Shown: positions 7,859-15,703 of the stretch, one piece after another | How positions within the stretch are numbered: the first letter of the stretch is position 1 | Layout of the letters: every line of letters begins with the position of its first letter | From: CAYLLN01 sp036496265 | Lineage (GTDB): Bacteria > Planctomycetota > Planctomycetia > Pirellulales > Pirellulaceae | DNA length: 64,000 nucleotides | Assembly (NCBI GenBank): GCA_036496265.1 | Contig: DASXLL010000339.1 | Location: forward strand, 1 to 64,000 | Reading direction: 5' to 3' | Made by a program: the position numbers and the translations under genes | Notes under the pieces: generated by a model | Database searches by the model: none | What the model saw: the letters and a program-made list of their open reading frames with translations, nothing else | Told to the model about the DNA's origin: nothing

Positions 7859-8641
7859 TTGACTATCCTCGACAAAATCGTCGCCACAAAGCGCCTGGAG
7901 ATTGAGCGCGCCATGTCGGCGCGGCCTCTGGCTGCATTGCGGGCCGCTGTAGCAGATGCGCCACCGGTGCGCAACTTTTTTGGCGTGCTTGCTGCCGGCG
8001 GAGAAATCAAGCTAATCGCGGAGGTTAAGAAGGCAAGCCCCAGCAAAGGCGTAATCCGGGCCGATTTCGATCCGGTGACGATTGCGAAGATATATGAGGC
8101 TCACGGCGCGACTTGCTTAAGCATTTTGACCGATGAGCAATTCTTCCAAGGCAGCCTCGAATACCTGCGGCAGGTGCGGCAAGCCGTGAGCATTCCGGTT
8201 CTGCGAAAAGACTTTATCCTCGACACGTACCAGCTCGTTGAAGCCCGCGCTGCTGGCGCCGATGCAGTACTTTTGATCGCCGAATGTCTCGACGACTGCA
8301 ATTTGCGGAAACTGCACAACGAAGCATTGGAACTCGGTTTGACTCCGCTCGTCGAATTCTATGAGCCGGAGAATCTCGACCGCGTGTTGGCCGCCGGTGC
8401 TTCGCTGATTGGCGTCAACAACCGCGACTTGCGTACGTTTCAAGTCGATCTGGATCATACAATTCGCATGCGTGAAAAAGTGCCGCTCGATTGCGTTTTC
8501 GTCGGCGAAAGCGGCATCGAAACTCGCGCCGACGCCCTTCGGTTACAATCAGCGGATGTCGATGCGATGCTCGTCGGCGAGAGCCTGATGCGCGAGCCTG
8601 ACATCGGTGCCGCGGTCGATCACTTGCTCGGAAAGGACTAA
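7859..8641 (+). CDS. trpC: Indole-3-glycerol phosphate synthase
   Basis: Closes the indole ring from CdRP in cytosolic tryptophan biosynthesis. At 260 residues it has the usual length. Motifs: LIAEVKKASPSKGVI (catalytic Lys and the KxSPSKG loop), VLRKDFILDTYQL (second catalytic Lys), PLVEFYEPENL, GVNNRDLRTFQVD and FVGESGIETRAD. The start is TTG 7859 just after the heptamer hairpin; no in-frame ATG lies upstream. The membrane-protein gene follows after 4 bp, so they are probably co-transcribed. No other trp genes are nearby. Confidence 0.95.
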   Translation: MTILDKIVATKRLEIERAMSARPLAALRAAVADAPPVRNFFGVLAAGGEIKLIAEVKKASPSKGVIRADFDPVTIAKIYEAHGATCLSILTDEQFFQGSLEYLRQVRQAVSIPVLRKDFILDTYQLVEARAAGADAVLLIAECLDDCNLRKLHNEALELGLTPLVEFYEPENLDRVLAAGASLIGVNNRDLRTFQVDLDHTIRMREKVPLDCVFVGESGIETRADALRLQSADVDAMLVGESLMREPDIGAAVDHLLGKD

Positions 8642-8645
8642 CGAA

Positions 8646-9494
8646 ATGTCAAAGTTCATGGAAGGCGTTTCTACGGTCAACAGTTTTTTGCGGACGCTGT
8701 TAGTTATCGCCTTTCTGGGTGGTTTCGGAGCCGCCGGTTTCTACGCTTACACTGGCTATCACGCCAAGGAAACGGATGCTCGCCGCAGCGCCCAGCTTCT
8801 CGATGCGCGCAATCGGGAATTGGCCACCGCGAAAAATCGCTTACTGGAAGTTCAGGCCGATGTTGCCAAGAAAACTGCCGAGTTGCGGGCCAAGGACAAC
8901 GAAATCGCCCGCCTCAACGCCAGCGTCAAGAAATTGGAACTCGCCATCCACTACCTAAAAATCGATCATCGCGTTGCCCGCTTCACCACCGTCGATCAAT
9001 TCAAGGACGAAGCACTCGGCGAAACTGTTTCGGTCATCGAATTCGTGGAGCTCAACGACGCCGGCGAGTCAATCGATACTCCGCGGCGGTTTCACATACG
9101 TGGCGACATCGTCTATATCGATGGCTGGGTCGTCAAGTTCGACGACAAGTATGTCGAGCAAGCTGACCTGGAACGCGGCACATCGCTCTTGCTCTTTAAG
9201 CGTATCTTCGGCAGCGGCCAGCGGCCTGACGACGGATTTCCGCTCGATGAAACCGGGCTGGCGCCGCGCGTTTATGCAGGGGGCGGCAAGATGACCGACT
9301 TCGAAAAGAAAATCTGGGCCGACTTCTGGGCCATCGCCAACGATCCCGACCGCGCCCGCCAACTCGGCATCCGCGCCGCTCACGGCGGCGCACCGTTCAT
9401 GAAAGTCGAGAAGGGCAAGTCCTACCGCATCCTCCTCCGCGCCTCCGGCGATCCGACGATCGTTCCGGACGATTTTTCGCCGACGAGTAGTTAA
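8646..9494 (+). CDS. Membrane-anchored coiled-coil protein of unknown function
   Basis: 282 residues from ATG 8646. One transmembrane helix at about 13-36 (FLRTLLVIAFLGGFGAAGFYAY) is followed by a coiled coil at about 45-100 (LLEVQADVAKKTAELRAKDNEIARLNASVKKLE). A soluble C-terminal domain (about 105-282) has YIDGWVVKFDDKYVE and FEKKIWADFWAIANDPDRARQLG. I do not recognise the family. It lies 4 bp behind trpC; AAGGA near 8633 may serve as ribosome site. The single-anchor layout suggests a periplasmic scaffold or regulator. Confidence 0.7.
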   Translation: MSKFMEGVSTVNSFLRTLLVIAFLGGFGAAGFYAYTGYHAKETDARRSAQLLDARNRELATAKNRLLEVQADVAKKTAELRAKDNEIARLNASVKKLELAIHYLKIDHRVARFTTVDQFKDEALGETVSVIEFVELNDAGESIDTPRRFHIRGDIVYIDGWVVKFDDKYVEQADLERGTSLLLFKRIFGSGQRPDDGFPLDETGLAPRVYAGGGKMTDFEKKIWADFWAIANDPDRARQLGIRAAHGGAPFMKVEKGKSYRILLRASGDPTIVPDDFSPTSS

Positions 9495-9510
9495 GATACA
9501 AATTGAAGAG

Positions 9511-9602
9511 AATGAACAGGAGAGGTAACAGAGGATTGATCCGCCAATATTATTACACAGCCGACTTGCTTCTCCGTTTCCTCCGTTGCCTCATGTTCAA
9601 GT
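9511..9602. repeat. Imperfect inverted repeat between convergent genes
   Basis: TGAACAGGAGAGGTAACAGA near 9513 is matched in inverse by TCCGTTTCCTCCGTTGCCTC up to TTCAA near 9600. It lies between the 3' ends of a plus-strand and a minus-strand gene and would make a stem-loop in both transcripts. The wording resembles other short planctomycete intergenic repeats. A bidirectional terminator is inferred. Confidence 0.5.
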
Positions 9603-9616
9603 GAATTTGTCCGTTG

Positions 9617-10471
9617 CTATGAAGATGCAACAATTCGGCAGTGATTTAGCATCTCGACGGCCGTCACCACGTAGCTCGTATAAAATGGTCCAAACTCGGC
9701 GTAGCGGGCGCTAGCTTCGTCGAACCGCATGCGATAGACGATCGACGTCAGATATTGCGGATTTTTCGCCCACAATGTCACGCCCCATTCCCAGTCGTCG
9801 AGGCCGAGAGAGACCGTAATGAGCTGTTGCACGCGACCGGCGAATGTCATGCCGCTCTTGGCGTGCTCGGCCATCATCTTGTTACGCTCCTCGAACGACA
9901 ACAGGAACCAGTTCTCGCCGACCTTCCGCTTTTTGTTCATCGGATAAAAGCATGTCGCGGGCCAAGGCGGAAAATCGGGTGTCAGCCGTTGGCGGTTCAT
10001 GATCGGCAGCCGATCGGCATAAGCTTTCAGCTTGGCCGCGTAAGCCGGCGAATTTTCGGCATCGCCTTCCGCAACGAGTTTTTTGCCGTAGTTCTCGACG
10101 GACGGCACGTATTCCGAGATTTCCGTGATCGAAACGAACGAATAAGTCGGCGTGATGGCCGGTCCGAGTTTGCTGGCCAACAGCCGCTGATTGACGGCTT
10201 CGATCTTCAGCGGATTCGGGTCCATCACCATCAATCCAAAATCCGCCTTATTGCCGCTGACGACGCTGGTTTGCAATCGCTGCGGCGCGTCCGGCCCAGT
10301 CGGATCCAAGATCGCCAAAATCTCCTCGCGGCCGATATCCCGTTGATCGGGATTCAGCAGCGCGAGCGTGTGGCGGTCGAACCGGTAATACAAATGCGAG
10401 CAATGCCAGCCCTCGGTCGGTTCGAGGCTGATCGGAACTTGTTGCGGAGCAGGCGGGCGGCCGGTGGACAT
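9617..10471 (-). CDS. hemQ: Coproheme decarboxylase / chlorite-dismutase family
   Basis: Converts coproheme III to haem b in the coproporphyrin-dependent haem pathway. 284 residues from ATG 10471. Family features: GWHCSHLYYRFDR near the N-terminus, FSVITEISEYVPS-like strand, and MNKKRKVGENWFLLSFEERNKMMAEHAKSGMTFAGRV around the haem pocket, with the His of MAEHAKSG as probable proximal ligand, then LDDWEWGVTLW. Chlorite-degrading Cld would have a distal Arg I do not see, so HemQ is preferred. The upstream in-frame extension to 10615 lacks similarity and runs into a neighbouring gene. Confidence 0.88.
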   Translation of the reverse strand: MSTGRPPAPQQVPISLEPTEGWHCSHLYYRFDRHTLALLNPDQRDIGREEILAILDPTGPDAPQRLQTSVVSGNKADFGLMVMDPNPLKIEAVNQRLLASKLGPAITPTYSFVSITEISEYVPSVENYGKKLVAEGDAENSPAYAAKLKAYADRLPIMNRQRLTPDFPPWPATCFYPMNKKRKVGENWFLLSFEERNKMMAEHAKSGMTFAGRVQQLITVSLGLDDWEWGVTLWAKNPQYLTSIVYRMRFDEASARYAEFGPFYTSYVVTAVEMLNHCRIVASS

Positions 10472-10524
10472 GGAGGAAGAGGTCGGAGGACAAAGATCAG
10501 AAGTCAGAAGTAACGTGGAGCAGT

Positions 10525-10746
10525 TTAAGATCGTTTTTCCGGCACGGAAGCTGCCGCGGGCGGATCGATGACGATTTCTTCCGGCGGTATTTCTACCACT
10601 TGGCCATCGCGCCAAACCACGATCGGCACGCCGAGCTGCTTGTGCTTCAGGCGCGCCTCACGGCCAGCTTCCCGCACGGCTTCAGTAACGCGTTCGCTAT
10701 CAGAAAGGCGCTCGCCGATTTCAATCGACTTGGTAGGACGAATCAT
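10525..10746 (-). CDS. Small protein paired with the zeta-type kinase
   Basis: 73 residues: MIRPTKSIEIGERLSDSERV, a charged helical middle (VREAGREARLKHKQLG) and VPIVVWRDGQVVEIPPEEI. The gene overlaps the end of the zeta-like gene by 26 bp on the same strand, so the two are translationally coupled. Similar short proteins follow zeta-type P-loop genes in other bacteria and may be the antitoxin, although classical epsilon antitoxins lie upstream. The function is inferred only from position. Confidence 0.6.
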   Translation of the reverse strand: MIRPTKSIEIGERLSDSERVTEAVREAGREARLKHKQLGVPIVVWRDGQVVEIPPEEIVIDPPAAASVPEKRS

Positions 10747-11317
10747 ATTTTGTTCTCAGCTCTTTCCAAAGCTCCGGTTGTTCAATTTCATCCACAATTC
10801 TACCACGTCCGCGGGCGACGAGAACCTCGCCGGGCGAGACGGTGTTGTTATAGACGAACCATTCCGTGGCAATGGACTGATAGAGGTTGAAAAAGTTTTG
10901 CAATCCTCGGTCATATCGTCGCCTTATCGTCTCGGGATCAACGTAATGACCTCCAAGTTTGACGCGATTTGCTACGCGCGCAATTGAAAACTCCGCCGAT
11001 GGAACCCAAAAGAAAAACAATCGCATCTCATACCCGTCGCCCAGCAGTTTTTTGAGCCAGGGGGCGAAAGTACGAGATGCAAGTGTTGTCTCAAACGCGA
11101 AAGTTAACTGCTGTTCGGCCAATTGATGCAGGCGGGCCAACATAATCCGTCCCGCCTCAAGGGCTGCATTTTCCGGCGCAAAGCCGGACAATCCCTGCGC
11201 AATGACGTCTGCATTGACAAATTCCACGACATCGACGAGCTTCGGCAGAATTACTCGCGAAGCAGTCGTTTTTCCCGCGCCGTTGGGACCGGCCAGAACG
11301 ATCACATTGGGCCGCAT
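10721..11317 (-). CDS. Zeta-toxin-family P-loop kinase
   Basis: 198 residues from ATG 11317, beginning MRPNVIVLAGPNGAGKTTAS, a Walker A motif right at the N-terminus, then VEFVNADVIAQGLS and FAFETTLASRTFAPWL, the substrate-binding pattern of zeta toxins, which phosphorylate UDP-N-acetylglucosamine. RVKLGGHYVDPETIRRRYDRGL follows as a basic helix. Free-standing chromosomal members are common, and not all are toxic. It overlaps the small gene 10525-10746, supporting a two-gene module. The upstream in-frame extension to 11446 has no family similarity. Confidence 0.82.
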   Translation of the reverse strand: MRPNVIVLAGPNGAGKTTASRVILPKLVDVVEFVNADVIAQGLSGFAPENAALEAGRIMLARLHQLAEQQLTFAFETTLASRTFAPWLKKLLGDGYEMRLFFFWVPSAEFSIARVANRVKLGGHYVDPETIRRRYDRGLQNFFNLYQSIATEWFVYNNTVSPGEVLVARGRGRIVDEIEQPELWKELRTKYDSSYQVD

Positions 11318-11494
11318 AACTAAACGCTTTTTGAACGGGTGATTAGATTTGCGAAAGCAATGGCAGCTTAGCGGCTCGTAGATTCGGCCGCCATGCTCGC
11401 GGCAAATCGTTCTCTTATCGCCTGATTGAGTTTCTTCTCCGGCCATGCGACACTTGCGGCCGAAGAGAATGCATTCCTATTGGGAGAAGTCGTT

Positions 11495-12658
11495 ATGAAG
11501 TCGCGCTCAGTCGTTGCTTGGGCTGCATTGGTAATTGGCCTGCTTGCGGCAAACGGAAATCAGGACGTGAAAGCGGCCGATGGCGAGTTGCTCGCCTACT
11601 TCGGCACCTACACCAACAACGGCAAAAGCAAAGGGATTTACTGCTATAAGCTTGACCTGGCGAGCGGCAAGTTGACGAGCGTCGGCGTGACCGAAGGGAT
11701 CAAAAACCCGTCGTTCGTGGCGATTCATCCCAGCGGCAACTATCTGTATGCCGTCAGCGAAGTGAGCGACGCCGACGGCAAGCCGGGCGGCGCGGTCAGC
11801 GCGTTCACCCTCGATCGCAAGACCGGAACATTGAAGCCTCTCAATCATCAATCATCTGAAGGCGCCGGTCCGTGCCATGTGTCGGTCGATAAAACCGGCA
11901 AGGTGACCCTCGTCGCCAACTATGCCAGTGGCAGTATTGCTTCGTTGCCAATCAATGAGGACGGTTCATTGAAGAAAGCCGCGACGGCCGTTCAGCACGA
12001 AGGCTCCGGCGCTGTTCCCATACGCCAAGCCGGTCCCCACGCGCACTCCATGAACGTCTCGCCTGACAACCGCTTCGTCATCGCCGCCGATCTCGGTCTC
12101 GACAAGCTCTTCATCTACAAGCTCGACGCGACAAACGGCACGCTGACCGCCAATGACCCCGCCTTCGCCAAAACGCCCGCCGGCGGCGGCCCCCGCCACT
12201 TTGCGTTTCATCCTAACGGACGCTTCGCCTACAACTGCAACGAAATCGCCTCCTCGGTGACCGCACACACCTGGGACGCCCAGAAAGGCTCGCTCACAGA
12301 GATTCAAACCATTTCGACGTTACCAGAGCCTACACAAGGCAATTCCACGGCCGAAATTCAGGTCCATCCCAGCGGCAAATTCGTCTATTGCTCGAACCGC
12401 GGCCACGACAGCTTGGCCATCTTCACCGTCGATGAAAAAACGGGCCAGCTAACGGCTGCCGGCCATCAAAAAACGCTCGGCCGAACGCCCCGCAACTTCG
12501 GCATCGATCCCACCGGCCGTTATCTCGTCGCCTGCAATCAAAACACCGACAACGTCGCCGTGTTTCAAGTCGATTCAGCCACCGGCAAGCTGTCGCAAGT
12601 CGGCGATCTGATCAACGTCCCGGCTCCCGTCTGTGTAAAGTTTCTTGCCACCGAATGA
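11495..12658 (+). CDS. Exported lactonase-type seven-bladed beta-propeller
   Basis: 387 residues from ATG 11495. A signal peptide (VVAWAALVIGLLAANGNQDVKAAD) is followed by LLAYFGTYTNNGKSKGIYCYKLDLASGKL, the start of the Pgl-type lactonase family. Repeated blades contain FVAIHPSGNYLYAVSE, FAFHPNGRFAYNCNE and VHPSGKFVYCSNRGHDSLA. Relatives include 6-phosphogluconolactonase and muconate cycloisomerase-like propellers. The export signal argues against a pentose-phosphate role, so the natural lactone or sugar substrate is unknown. No partner genes are adjacent. Confidence 0.85.
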   Translation: MKSRSVVAWAALVIGLLAANGNQDVKAADGELLAYFGTYTNNGKSKGIYCYKLDLASGKLTSVGVTEGIKNPSFVAIHPSGNYLYAVSEVSDADGKPGGAVSAFTLDRKTGTLKPLNHQSSEGAGPCHVSVDKTGKVTLVANYASGSIASLPINEDGSLKKAATAVQHEGSGAVPIRQAGPHAHSMNVSPDNRFVIAADLGLDKLFIYKLDATNGTLTANDPAFAKTPAGGGPRHFAFHPNGRFAYNCNEIASSVTAHTWDAQKGSLTEIQTISTLPEPTQGNSTAEIQVHPSGKFVYCSNRGHDSLAIFTVDEKTGQLTAAGHQKTLGRTPRNFGIDPTGRYLVACNQNTDNVAVFQVDSATGKLSQVGDLINVPAPVCVKFLATE

Positions 12659-13024
12659 CGCTAGCGCCTGCAAGATCGTCAATTCTCAGCAAAAAGCATT
12701 TATGGCCTCGCTGCTGCCGCCCGCTGCCAGCGGAACCCGTGCTGCTGGCAGGGGTTAAATCTTGGAGCGGTCGGTTTCTCGCTTGGAGGGCTAAACGACC
12801 GCCGGACGATCAAGATTACGTCCTATCGACAATGGAAAAAGACGTGACAGCCGTTTTTGCGGCGGTTACAATTCATGAGAATCGGGTGTTTCACAGAAGT
12901 GATAGCTAGAAGCGCAGGCATCATCCCGCCTTCCCTGCGCGCGACGATTGAATCCCGCCTTGGCTCGCCCAGTTTTCGAGCACAGATAGAGTTCGAGCAG
13001 CAATTCAGCTTTTGGAGCTTCGTT
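12659..13024. other. Gap without recognised gene before the efflux operon
   Basis: About 366 bp. Short open frames exist, but none with family similarity or a ribosome site. An in-frame extension of the adaptor gene reaches 12857 but reads as noise. The promoter of the MacAB-type operon must lie here; I see no clear -35/-10 pair. Confidence 0.4.
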
Positions 13025-14905
13025 ATGGCAGCCTCTCCCCGCTCTCGGTCGCAGCGCCGCCGCTGTTTACGCCGAGGCAATACGTTCACCTTCGTGCTTG
13101 GCAGCGTCGGCGTGGTTGCCGTGCTGTCTTTGCTCGGCTGGTGGATGTTCGGCGGCCGCGGATCCGAAGAATCGTCTGACCTGCTCACCACCGAAATTTC
13201 GCACGGGCCGTACGACTACGTGGTCATCGAGCAAGGCACGGTCGAAAGCGCCACGAATACCGAGCTACGCTGCCAGGTGCGTTCGCGCGGTGGCGGTGGT
13301 GGCGGTGGTGGCGGTGGTGGCGGCGGCAGTAGCTTGGGCGGCAGCAGTACAGCGATCATGGACGTGGTTCCCGAAGGCACGATCGTCAAGGAAGGTGATG
13401 TCGTCGTCGAGCTCGACTCCAGCAGTCTGATGCTCGAAGAGAATTCCCAGAAGATCCTAGTCAGCAACCGCGAATCGCTGTTGGCTCAAGCCGAGAACGC
13501 TCTCAAGGCTGCTGAGATCGGCAGAACCGAATACCTCGAGGGCCTCTATGTCTCGCAAGAGAAGCTCGTCCTCACCGAGCTGTTCCTGGCCGAGCAAGCC
13601 TACAGCACGGCTGAACAGGGTCTAAAATCGGCCAAGTCGCTGTTCGAAAAGAACATCATCACCGGTCTGCAGCTTCAGGCGGCCGAGGTCGCGCTGCAGA
13701 ACGCGGAAAACGGCCGCGACAACGCCCGCACCAAGCTCAACACGCTCCGCAATCTGACGAAGCAAAAGGAGCTGACTGTCCTGGAAGCGAACATCGCCTC
13801 GGCTCAAGCCAGCGTAAAGGCCCAGCAGGCCAGCCTGCAACTTGAACAAGACAAACTGAAGGACATTCAGGACCAAATCGCGAAATGCACGATCAAGGCC
13901 ACGGCGCCCGGCCAGGTCGTCTATGCGAACGAGACAGACATGTTCCGCTCCAGCTCCTCGTCGCAGTTCGTCGTGACGGCCGGCGCCATGGTTCGCGAGC
14001 GGCAGGTCATCATTCGCCTCCCTAACGCCAACGACATGCAGGTGAAGGCGACAGTCAACGAGGCCCGCGTCACGCTCATTCGCGCCGGCCTGCCCGTCTC
14101 GATCCGCGTCGATGCCCTGAAGGACGAGATGCTCGAAGGCGAGGTCACCAAAGTCAATCAATATGCCGAGGCAAGCAGCTTTTCCAGCGGCAACATCAAA
14201 CGCTACTCCACGATCATCAAAATCAAGAATCCGCCGCCGGACCTACGTGTGGGCATGAACGCCGAAGTTCGCATCCACGTCGAACGCAAGGCCGACGCTC
14301 TGCAGGTGCCGGTTCAAGCCTTGGCGGAGCTAAAGGGCCATTACTTCACGCTGCTGAAAAACGGGGATAACTATGAAACCCGTGAAATCAAGATCGGCTC
14401 AACCAACGACAAGGTGGCGACAATCGATAGCGGCCTGAAAAACGGCGACGAGGTCGTCATGAATCCGCGCTCGGCCGGCACGCTTTTGAAGCTGCCGAAT
14501 TTGCCTGACGCAAGCTCCGCTATCGCACTTACCGACATCAAGCGCTCCGATCCCACGGAAATCGCCGCCGCGAAAGCCGCCGCACAGGGGGCCAAAAAGG
14601 GCTTTGCTGACATGACGCCGTCCGACATGGTTGCTCGCTATCTCGAAAGCGACGCCGACAAGGATGGCAAGCTCTCGATGAAAGACGAAGTGCCCAAGAT
14701 GGACGAGCGAATGCAGCAGCGGCTCGCCACGGCTGACACCAACAGCGACGGGTTCCTGGAACGTCGCGAGCTCCTGTCCGTCGCGGCCGCCACGATTCAG
14801 AAGATGAAATCGAAGGGCGGCGGCGAAGGCGGGCAAGGCGGTCGTGGTCGTCGCGGTGGCGAAGGCGGCCCGCCCGGAGGAACGCCCGCGGGGGGACAGC
14901 AATGA
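13025..14905 (+). CDS. MacA/HlyD-type periplasmic adaptor with C-terminal EF-hands
   Basis: 626 residues from ATG 13025. An N-terminal membrane helix (about 25-45, FTFVLGSVGVVAVLSLLGWW) leads to a lipoyl/barrel half with a run of 12 glycines (about 96-107), then a long alpha-hairpin (about 140-290). The second barrel half has IKATAPGQVVYANETD, and a beta domain VRIHVERKADALQVPVQAL follows. After about 540 come two EF-hand loops (DADKDGKLSMKD and DTNSDGFLERRE) and a Gly/Arg-rich tail. The adaptor would link inner-membrane MacB to an outer-membrane channel. EF-hands on such an adaptor are unusual. The stop overlaps the ATPase start (ATGA). Confidence 0.88.
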   Translation: MAASPRSRSQRRRCLRRGNTFTFVLGSVGVVAVLSLLGWWMFGGRGSEESSDLLTTEISHGPYDYVVIEQGTVESATNTELRCQVRSRGGGGGGGGGGGGGSSLGGSSTAIMDVVPEGTIVKEGDVVVELDSSSLMLEENSQKILVSNRESLLAQAENALKAAEIGRTEYLEGLYVSQEKLVLTELFLAEQAYSTAEQGLKSAKSLFEKNIITGLQLQAAEVALQNAENGRDNARTKLNTLRNLTKQKELTVLEANIASAQASVKAQQASLQLEQDKLKDIQDQIAKCTIKATAPGQVVYANETDMFRSSSSSQFVVTAGAMVRERQVIIRLPNANDMQVKATVNEARVTLIRAGLPVSIRVDALKDEMLEGEVTKVNQYAEASSFSSGNIKRYSTIIKIKNPPPDLRVGMNAEVRIHVERKADALQVPVQALAELKGHYFTLLKNGDNYETREIKIGSTNDKVATIDSGLKNGDEVVMNPRSAGTLLKLPNLPDASSAIALTDIKRSDPTEIAAAKAAAQGAKKGFADMTPSDMVARYLESDADKDGKLSMKDEVPKMDERMQQRLATADTNSDGFLERRELLSVAAATIQKMKSKGGGEGGQGGRGRRGGEGGPPGGTPAGGQQ

Positions 14906-15687
14906 CCGCCGCCGCACGTCTGATTGATATCAAAAAAGACTATGTCCTGAAGAGCGAGACGGTCCGCGCGCTTCGCGGCGTGACGTTCGAAGTGCCGGCC
15001 GGCGATTATGTAGCCATCATGGGCCCTTCCGGCTCCGGCAAAAGCACGCTGTTGAACTTGCTCGGCTGCCTCGATAAGCCGACGGCCGGGCAGTTTTGGC
15101 TCGGCGACGACGACGTCGCTCAAATGACCGATGATCAGCTGGCCTACATCCGCGCGACCCGCATCGGCTTCGTCTTCCAGTCGTATAACTTGATCCAGCA
15201 GTACACGGTGCTGGAAAACATTGAAGTGCCGCTGCTCTATCAAGGCGCGCTCACTTCCCAGGGACGCAAGCGCTGCCGTGAATTGGCGGGCATGGTCGGA
15301 TTGGGCGATCGCCTTGGTCATCGGCCGACGCAGCTCTCCGGCGGTCAACAGCAACGCGTGGCCATCGCCCGCAGCCTGGTCAACAATCCGTATTTCATGC
15401 TCACCGACGAAGCGACGGGTAATCTCGACTCGGTCACCAGCGAAGAAATCCTCGCCATGTTCGAGCGGCTGAACGACGAAGGTCGCACGATCATCATGGT
15501 CACGCACGAAGACGACGTTGCCGCCCACGCCAAGCGCATCGTCCGACTTCGCGACGGTTTAATCCAAACTGACAAAATCAACGAACACCGCATTAGTGCC
15601 ATCAAGCGAAACCACGTCCCGGGCGTCGCGGCGCCACCAGCCCCCGAAGCACTGGCCGACGCGGCGATGGTCGCGGAAGTGGCCTAA
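14902..15687 (+). CDS. MacB-type ABC transporter ATPase
   Basis: 261 residues with MGPSGSGKSTLLN (Walker A), FVFQSYNLIQQYTVLENIEVPLLY (Q-loop and LolD/MacB signature), LSGGQQQRVAIARSL and YFMLTDEATGNLDS (Walker B; Thr-Asp where LLAD is usual), and the switch His in IIMVTHEDDVA. It energises the adjoining permease and adaptor in efflux or lipoprotein-like export. It begins at ATG 14902 inside the adaptor stop. The last 40 residues are a family-atypical Ala/Pro tail. Confidence 0.92.
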   Translation: MTAAARLIDIKKDYVLKSETVRALRGVTFEVPAGDYVAIMGPSGSGKSTLLNLLGCLDKPTAGQFWLGDDDVAQMTDDQLAYIRATRIGFVFQSYNLIQQYTVLENIEVPLLYQGALTSQGRKRCRELAGMVGLGDRLGHRPTQLSGGQQQRVAIARSLVNNPYFMLTDEATGNLDSVTSEEILAMFERLNDEGRTIIMVTHEDDVAAHAKRIVRLRDGLIQTDKINEHRISAIKRNHVPGVAAPPAPEALADAAMVAEVA

Positions 15688-15703
15688 ACTCGGGATTCGA
15701 ACC

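Noticed and set aside
12655..12909. 84-codon frame after the lactonase gene
   Set aside because: Low-complexity basic translation with no ribosome site and no similarity.
13297..13330. Sequencing artefact at the polyglycine run
   Set aside because: The GGT/GGC codons vary and the frame is open on both sides over the full adaptor, so it reads as genuine coding sequence.
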